Part shown: in pieces, positions 55,946 to 60,323 of the stretch
How the letters are laid out: every line of letters starts with the position of its first letter
How positions within the stretch are numbered: position 1 is the stretch's first letter
NCBI GenBank assembly: GCA_904063045.1
Contig: CAJFCJ010000066.1
Coordinates: forward strand, 64,131 to 124,453
Source: Dimorphilus gyrociliatus
Taxonomy: Eukaryota; Annelida; Polychaeta; Dinophilidae
Direction of reading: 5' to 3'
Length of the DNA stretch: 60,323 nucleotides
Program-made: the position numbers and the translations under genes
Notes under the pieces: generated by a model
What the model was told of the DNA's origin: nothing
The model's database searches: none
What the model saw: the letters and a program-made list of their open reading frames with translations, nothing else

Positions 55946-58900
55946 ATGGGAATTTGTTTCTCAAAACAAAATGTTATCATTCCTGCAATATATAATCCAG
56001 GTTATATTTAAATTTTTAAATTCAAATTAACTTTAATCTTGTTATTTAAAAAAAAAAGATATTGAAAAACAACTCACTGATGTTCATAATGCTCTTAAAG
56101 GAGAGTTTATGAGTATGGGTTTTCCAACTAATGTTACTCTACGTATAGCAAATACAGAATGGTATGAATTGGTTAAATACAGACAAATTGCAAACCTCCT
56201 CACATTATTTTTCCTAATCCAATTTCCAAAGAATGGATAGAAGAAAATTATGATTTTCGCCATGTTGATAAATTTGTCATGAAAAAAATGAACAAATCAT
56301 TTTTAAACAAAACACCACAACAAGTTGCAATTTTTTTAATTAAGGATTTCAATGATGAAATGTTAAGAGCTCGAGCTTTATTCCGTTGGTTAGCTTCAAT
56401 CAATCTAGATAAAATAAATTATGATAAGTTTGGAGCAATCAAAATGAGATATACTCTATATAGGTTAAAACAAAACAATATATCCTACGGTAAAGTGTTA
56501 AAAATTCTTTGCAGGTATGCATAAAAAGAAAACCTTATAAAATAACTTTTTAAATGTACTCAAATGATTTTTGTTTTCAAATAGTTTTGTAAATATTTAC
56601 TGTGAAGAAGTCTCTGGTTGGGCTAAACATGCAAATTATGAAATTGGAGAGAAAATAAATTTAAATGATAAGAATTTTTGGAATATTATTAGAATAAATG
56701 GTTTCTGGTATCTTTGTGATGCTAATTTTGGAAGTCACAAAATTTTTCAAGGGGAAAAAAAATATTCATTACTCCAGTTTTTTCTTCAAAAGAAAAATCT
56801 TACAAGTCAAAAAAAATATCAATATGATATGGATATTTTTTGCCCAATCCAGAGGAATTCATTTACAAGCATATTCAGTTTTGAGTAAACATCAGCTTTT
56901 AGCTAGAACAGTAACTTTACAAGAATTTGAGGAAATGGCATATTTAAGACCTGCATTTTTTGAGCATAAGCTTGGAATTATTTCTCATCCCAAGTGTACT
57001 GTTTTTGCTGAACAATCCAGGAATGAAATTCTTATTGGAACAGACAAAGAATTCCCTGTAATATTTGCTTATACTATTTTTATTAGTGATGAGACTGTTT
57101 TAGATACTGGTCTAGTACAAGATATAAAAAAAGAAACTATAGATCCAAGTTTATATATAACCATATTTCAAACAAATCAAAAACCTTCTAATCATTAGGC
57201 TGAGATTACCTCAACAGCTAAATATAAGCTAAGACTTTGGGTGTCCAAAGATGATATTAAACTTAAAGAACCTGACTATAAATGGTGTACTGACTACATT
57301 ATTAAATACACAAAAAGAGATAATATATATATTCCTCCATTTCCAAACACAAATCTATCTGAACTTGGACCAAATTAATAGAGCTAGAAAATGCAATTTT
57401 ACAAATATGTTCCCTGTACTTGGAATGTATACTTCATCAAAAATAAAATTATACAGAGATTCATTTTAATGGAGATGATAATGAATATGAGTTTTCTGTA
57501 GAAATTACAAGTATTAAGTATTCTTCTTGTTTTCTGCAACAATATTGCATCTCGACATTTGAAAATGGTCTAGGACTTATAAAATTCTTTTTTCCATCTG
57601 AAGGAGAATACGGTATAAATATTTGTGGACAAAATCGAAAAAATTGAATTCATTGTAATTGTTTATGTTTTAAATTTTTTGAAAAATTATCAGAAAAAAG
57701 TTTGCCTACAATTACTTCATATATTGTTAAAAGTGAGGAAAAAGCAAATTATACTTTAATATTTCCAGATAATGGAAGTAGAACTATTGGCAAACAAACA
57801 CATTTCTTTAGGTTAAAATTAAGGATGGAAGATAATTTCCAATCTTATCAAGAATGTTCTAAAAATATACATTTTAAGATATTTAAAAAGATATCATGTC
57901 AATTTAAAATTGAATTAAAATGGTATGATGAAAACAATGAAGGACATGATTTATCTATGTATTCATTCTTTGTAAATAGTTATGAAGATGTTACATTCTA
58001 CATCAATTTTCCATTACCAGGAATGTATAAACTTGAAATTGAAGCAAAGGAATTAAATTCCAGAAAAAATTATGAATTGATCTATAATTCTTATTTTTAT
58101 GCAATTGAATCTAATACAAATTCATTTCAATTTCCAATTGTTACTGATAAATGGAGAATTAGTGAAACTCATAAAATTCTTCAACCATTTAGAAAACTCT
58201 ACTCAAATGAAAAAGTATTAATACAGATTGAAGGTTTTAAAGCTGATGAAATGATTGCCTGTCGTGTAAATGACAATGAAATTTTTCATTTTGACCTCTT
58301 TAATGATATATGGGAATGTGAAATTGACACTGGTGAAAATTTTGGAGATTTAGTTATTAGAGCAAAAATTTATAAAAAGCAAAATTTTTTACTGAAATTT
58401 TAATTTATAAAATTTTTAAAAATCCAATTATGAAAATGGCTAAACCTGCAATAGAGAATAGTGAAATCGCCAGTGAACAGAGGAAGCTACAATAGAGAAT
58501 TGTGAAACCACTAGTGAACTGGCTGAACCTGTAATAGGGAATAGTGAAATTAACAGTACACTGGATAAACCTGCAATTGATAATAGCCAAGCTATTAGTA
58601 AAAATGAAAAATTAGAACATAAATGCTTCACAAACAATTGATATTTCTAAAATGAAGTATCTGATGAAAATGATTTTATTAAAACAATGAAATATGTGCC
58701 AAATGTTCAATTTGAGACAATTGAAAATGCTACTAATATAGAAGAAATTGGTGAAATAGATTGGTCATTAAAAATGGAAGAAGTTATCTATATCAGTGAA
58801 TTTCTACCAGCTGATGACTCTGATGATGGAGAGGATAAAACTTTTAAATAAATGTAAGATATTTGTAAATAATGTTTTTTTCTCTTTTGTAAAATGATTA

Positions 58901-59696
58901 TTTCTTCCTAAAGGAGAATGGAAATGAAAAGGTAAAAAAGAAATTGTAAATAATGCAGAAGAAACCACAGGAAAGCCAGGTAATAGAAATGATGAAAAGG
59001 AAGAGAAATCACAGCAACAACAACAATGATCAGGAAGATGTAGCAAAGAAGGCATCAGGTAATTAAAATTTCACATCTAGATACTGAAATTATTAAAATA
59101 TCATTAAAAAATTGTAGATTTGAAAAAGGCATATGAAGAAAAAGATTATAAAAAGTTAAAAGTAGCTATAGACAAAGCTTCTGTTAAACCAATAAATCCT
59201 TTATTAATTAAAGATTTATCAAAAGCTAATGAATTAAAAGCAAATTTAGAAAAAATTTGTGGTTTGCAAAACAGGATTTTAAAACTTGATGCAAATGTAT
59301 TGCAGAATTAAATCAGTATAATCAACCACCTGCTGTTGTACATCTGGTTATAAAATCAACATTATTGATTTTATCAATTGATGAAGGACAAACTGATGAA
59401 TGGAAAGAATGTCAAGTTTTTATTAAATATGCATGCTCTTATTCTATTTTAAAGAAAATTAAAGCTCTTAAAATCTTAACTGTAGATCCAGCAATCATTC
59501 TCAGAGCTGAACAAATAATTTGTGAATTAAATCTGCAAGAAGTCAAGGAGGCAAGTGCAGGTGCAGCAGCATTCTATTTATGGTGTAAAGGTAACATTGA
59601 CATCTATAAAAAGATTAACAAAGAAGAAATAGGAAAATCACAGCCAGCAACCAGAAAAATACAAAAAAATACTTTCTATCATCTTTTCATCATTAA
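55946..59696 (+). pseudogene. Mirror copy of the KY gene with many small indels
   Basis: This is the reverse-complement image of the gene at 48,168-51,931, from the ATG (MGICFSKQ) to the TAA at 59,694-59,696. Single-base losses or gains break the frame at many places: about 56,194, 56,430-56,445, 56,790, 56,830, 56,875, 57,175, 57,210, 57,375, 57,440, 57,645, 58,378, 58,480 and 58,610. Most are in homopolymers. A few substitutions also occur (for example His to Asp near 59,485). This pattern resembles uncorrected long-read error more than natural decay, so it is probably not a second gene. Confidence 0.8.
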
Positions 59697-60323
59697 GCTG
59701 TTAAGAAGACACTGAGCATGATTGCTTTCTTCATGATAGAAACAATAACATCTCTTGAAAAATAAAAGGAGAAGAAATATACAGCAGATGAACTCCTCAA
59801 CAATAAGATATTACTTTAATTATGGTTTTATTTGGAATTTTAAATTTTAAATCACTATTCATAGTGTTGTATACACAATACTATTAATATGGATTATTTA
59901 GACATGCTTCCTAGTTTTTTACACAAAGTAGAATACAAAAGGTCAAATATATAATCCACTTGTTTTCTTGATTGTTGGACTTGCTGTAAGAAAATTGTTA
60001 CATCTTATGGAACTGTCCAACCTGTGAAATTCAATTATTATTTAGAAGAGGAAAACAATAAACAGACTATATTTACAACTTTTCTTTGTCTTCCAATGTT
60101 ACTTTTATTTATGTGAACATTGAAATTTGTGAACTATTAACCCTTTAAAGAATATATAAACCTTAATTTTGTTGGGTTTATATACCCTTTTTAAAGGTTG
60201 ATAGTTCACAATTTATAAATCTAAATATGATAAACATTTTTTTTATCTAATAGAATTCAATTCATGTACATCTGTTTTGATAAGCACATATTCTGGAATA
60301 AATACCCTAAATGATGGATATTT

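Larger units (their letters stand above)
47541..60323. repeat. Near-perfect palindrome (inverted repeat) reaching the window end
   Basis: The last bases of the window (ending CCCTAAATGATGGATATTT) are the reverse complement of the sequence from 47,541. The two arms, about 6.39 kb each, run without interruption to a centre at 53,937-53,940 (ATTTAAATATTC - ATTG - GAATATTTAAAT). Both carry the KY gene and repeat copy A. Differences are mostly single-base insertions or deletions in homopolymers, and where coding, the errors fall on the right arm. A contig ending inside a fold-back is the usual sign of a long-read hairpin/chimera artefact. A true inverted duplication is the alternative. Confidence 0.95.

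Noticed and set aside
55946-59696. Second, diverging KY gene
   Set aside because: Differences are dominated by homopolymer indels in only one arm, and the arm runs to the window edge, so fold-back error is more likely.
47541-60323. Large DNA transposon with long terminal inverted repeats (Maverick-like)
   Set aside because: No polymerase, integrase or capsid-type genes, and the arms meet with a 4-bp spacer, leaving no room for an element body.
1-60323. tRNA, rRNA, CRISPR or bacterial operon features
   Set aside because: None seen. Intron-split genes and animal domains show a metazoan nuclear region.

Overview
The window is nuclear DNA from an invertebrate animal. It is strongly AT-rich, and its genes are split by very small GT-AG introns (mostly 45-90 bp). 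The protein families are metazoan: a rhodopsin-type GPCR with LDLa, LRR, SRCR and lectin modules, a UDP-glycosyltransferase, an acetylcholine-binding-protein-like gene, a KY/transglutaminase-like gene, TRIM-like and other RING genes, C1q and discoidin-like secreted proteins, and mariner, Tc1 and MULE transposons. I cannot name the species. A small-intron protostome (rotifer-like or mite-like) would fit, but that is inference. All exon models were assembled by hand from GT/AG sites and phase. For five multi-exon genes I added up the exon lengths and the totals are exact multiples of three: the giant receptor (5415 nt), the FA-methyltransferase-like gene (1905 nt), the AChBP-like gene (657 nt), the KY gene (3516 nt) and the UGT (1509 nt).

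Layout. 0-2.4 kb: a broken LDLa-LRR GPCR. 3.4-4.3 kb: a small RING gene with an overlapping orphan ORF. 5.0-6.6 kb: an intact UGT. 7-15.3 kb: decayed discoidin/fucolectin-like and C1q-like genes carrying an inserted Tc1 element and an inserted MULE. 16.0-17.3 kb: a dead mariner. 18.1-25.4 kb: one very large receptor gene on the minus strand (SRCR, C-type lectin, LDLa, LRR, 7TM; 19 exons). 26.5-28 kb: tandem repeats and transposon relics. 28.9-31.0 kb: an intact secreted discoidin-like/FA-methyltransferase-like gene. 32.1-33.6 kb: a broken TSP1-C1q gene and a Tc1 relic. 33.8-37.7 kb: two LRR genes, one with a VHL-box and frameshifts, the other an intact RING/B-box TRIM-like gene. 38.8-39.7 kb: a soluble AChBP-like gene. 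41.4-42.5 kb: a type II glycosyltransferase. 45.0-45.5 kb: a second small RING gene with a GAAACT-repeat (ISRE-like) promoter. 46.3-60.3 kb: a local repeat family around a KY-dynein-stalk-like gene, ending in a near-perfect palindrome with about 6.4 kb arms that runs to the window edge.

How it fits together. The intact and broken genes are enriched for pattern-recognition ectodomains (SRCR, CTLD, LDLa, LRR, C1q, F5/8-like) and for ubiquitin-ligase adaptors (two small RING genes, a TRIM-LRR, a VHL-box LRR). One RING promoter carries an interferon-regulatory-factor-like array. This suggests, by inference, a fast-evolving recognition/innate-immunity neighbourhood with much pseudogenisation and transposon insertion. 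The right half of the terminal palindrome carries many one-base, homopolymer-type indels relative to the clean left arm. It is best treated as a fold-back assembly artefact until shown otherwise.
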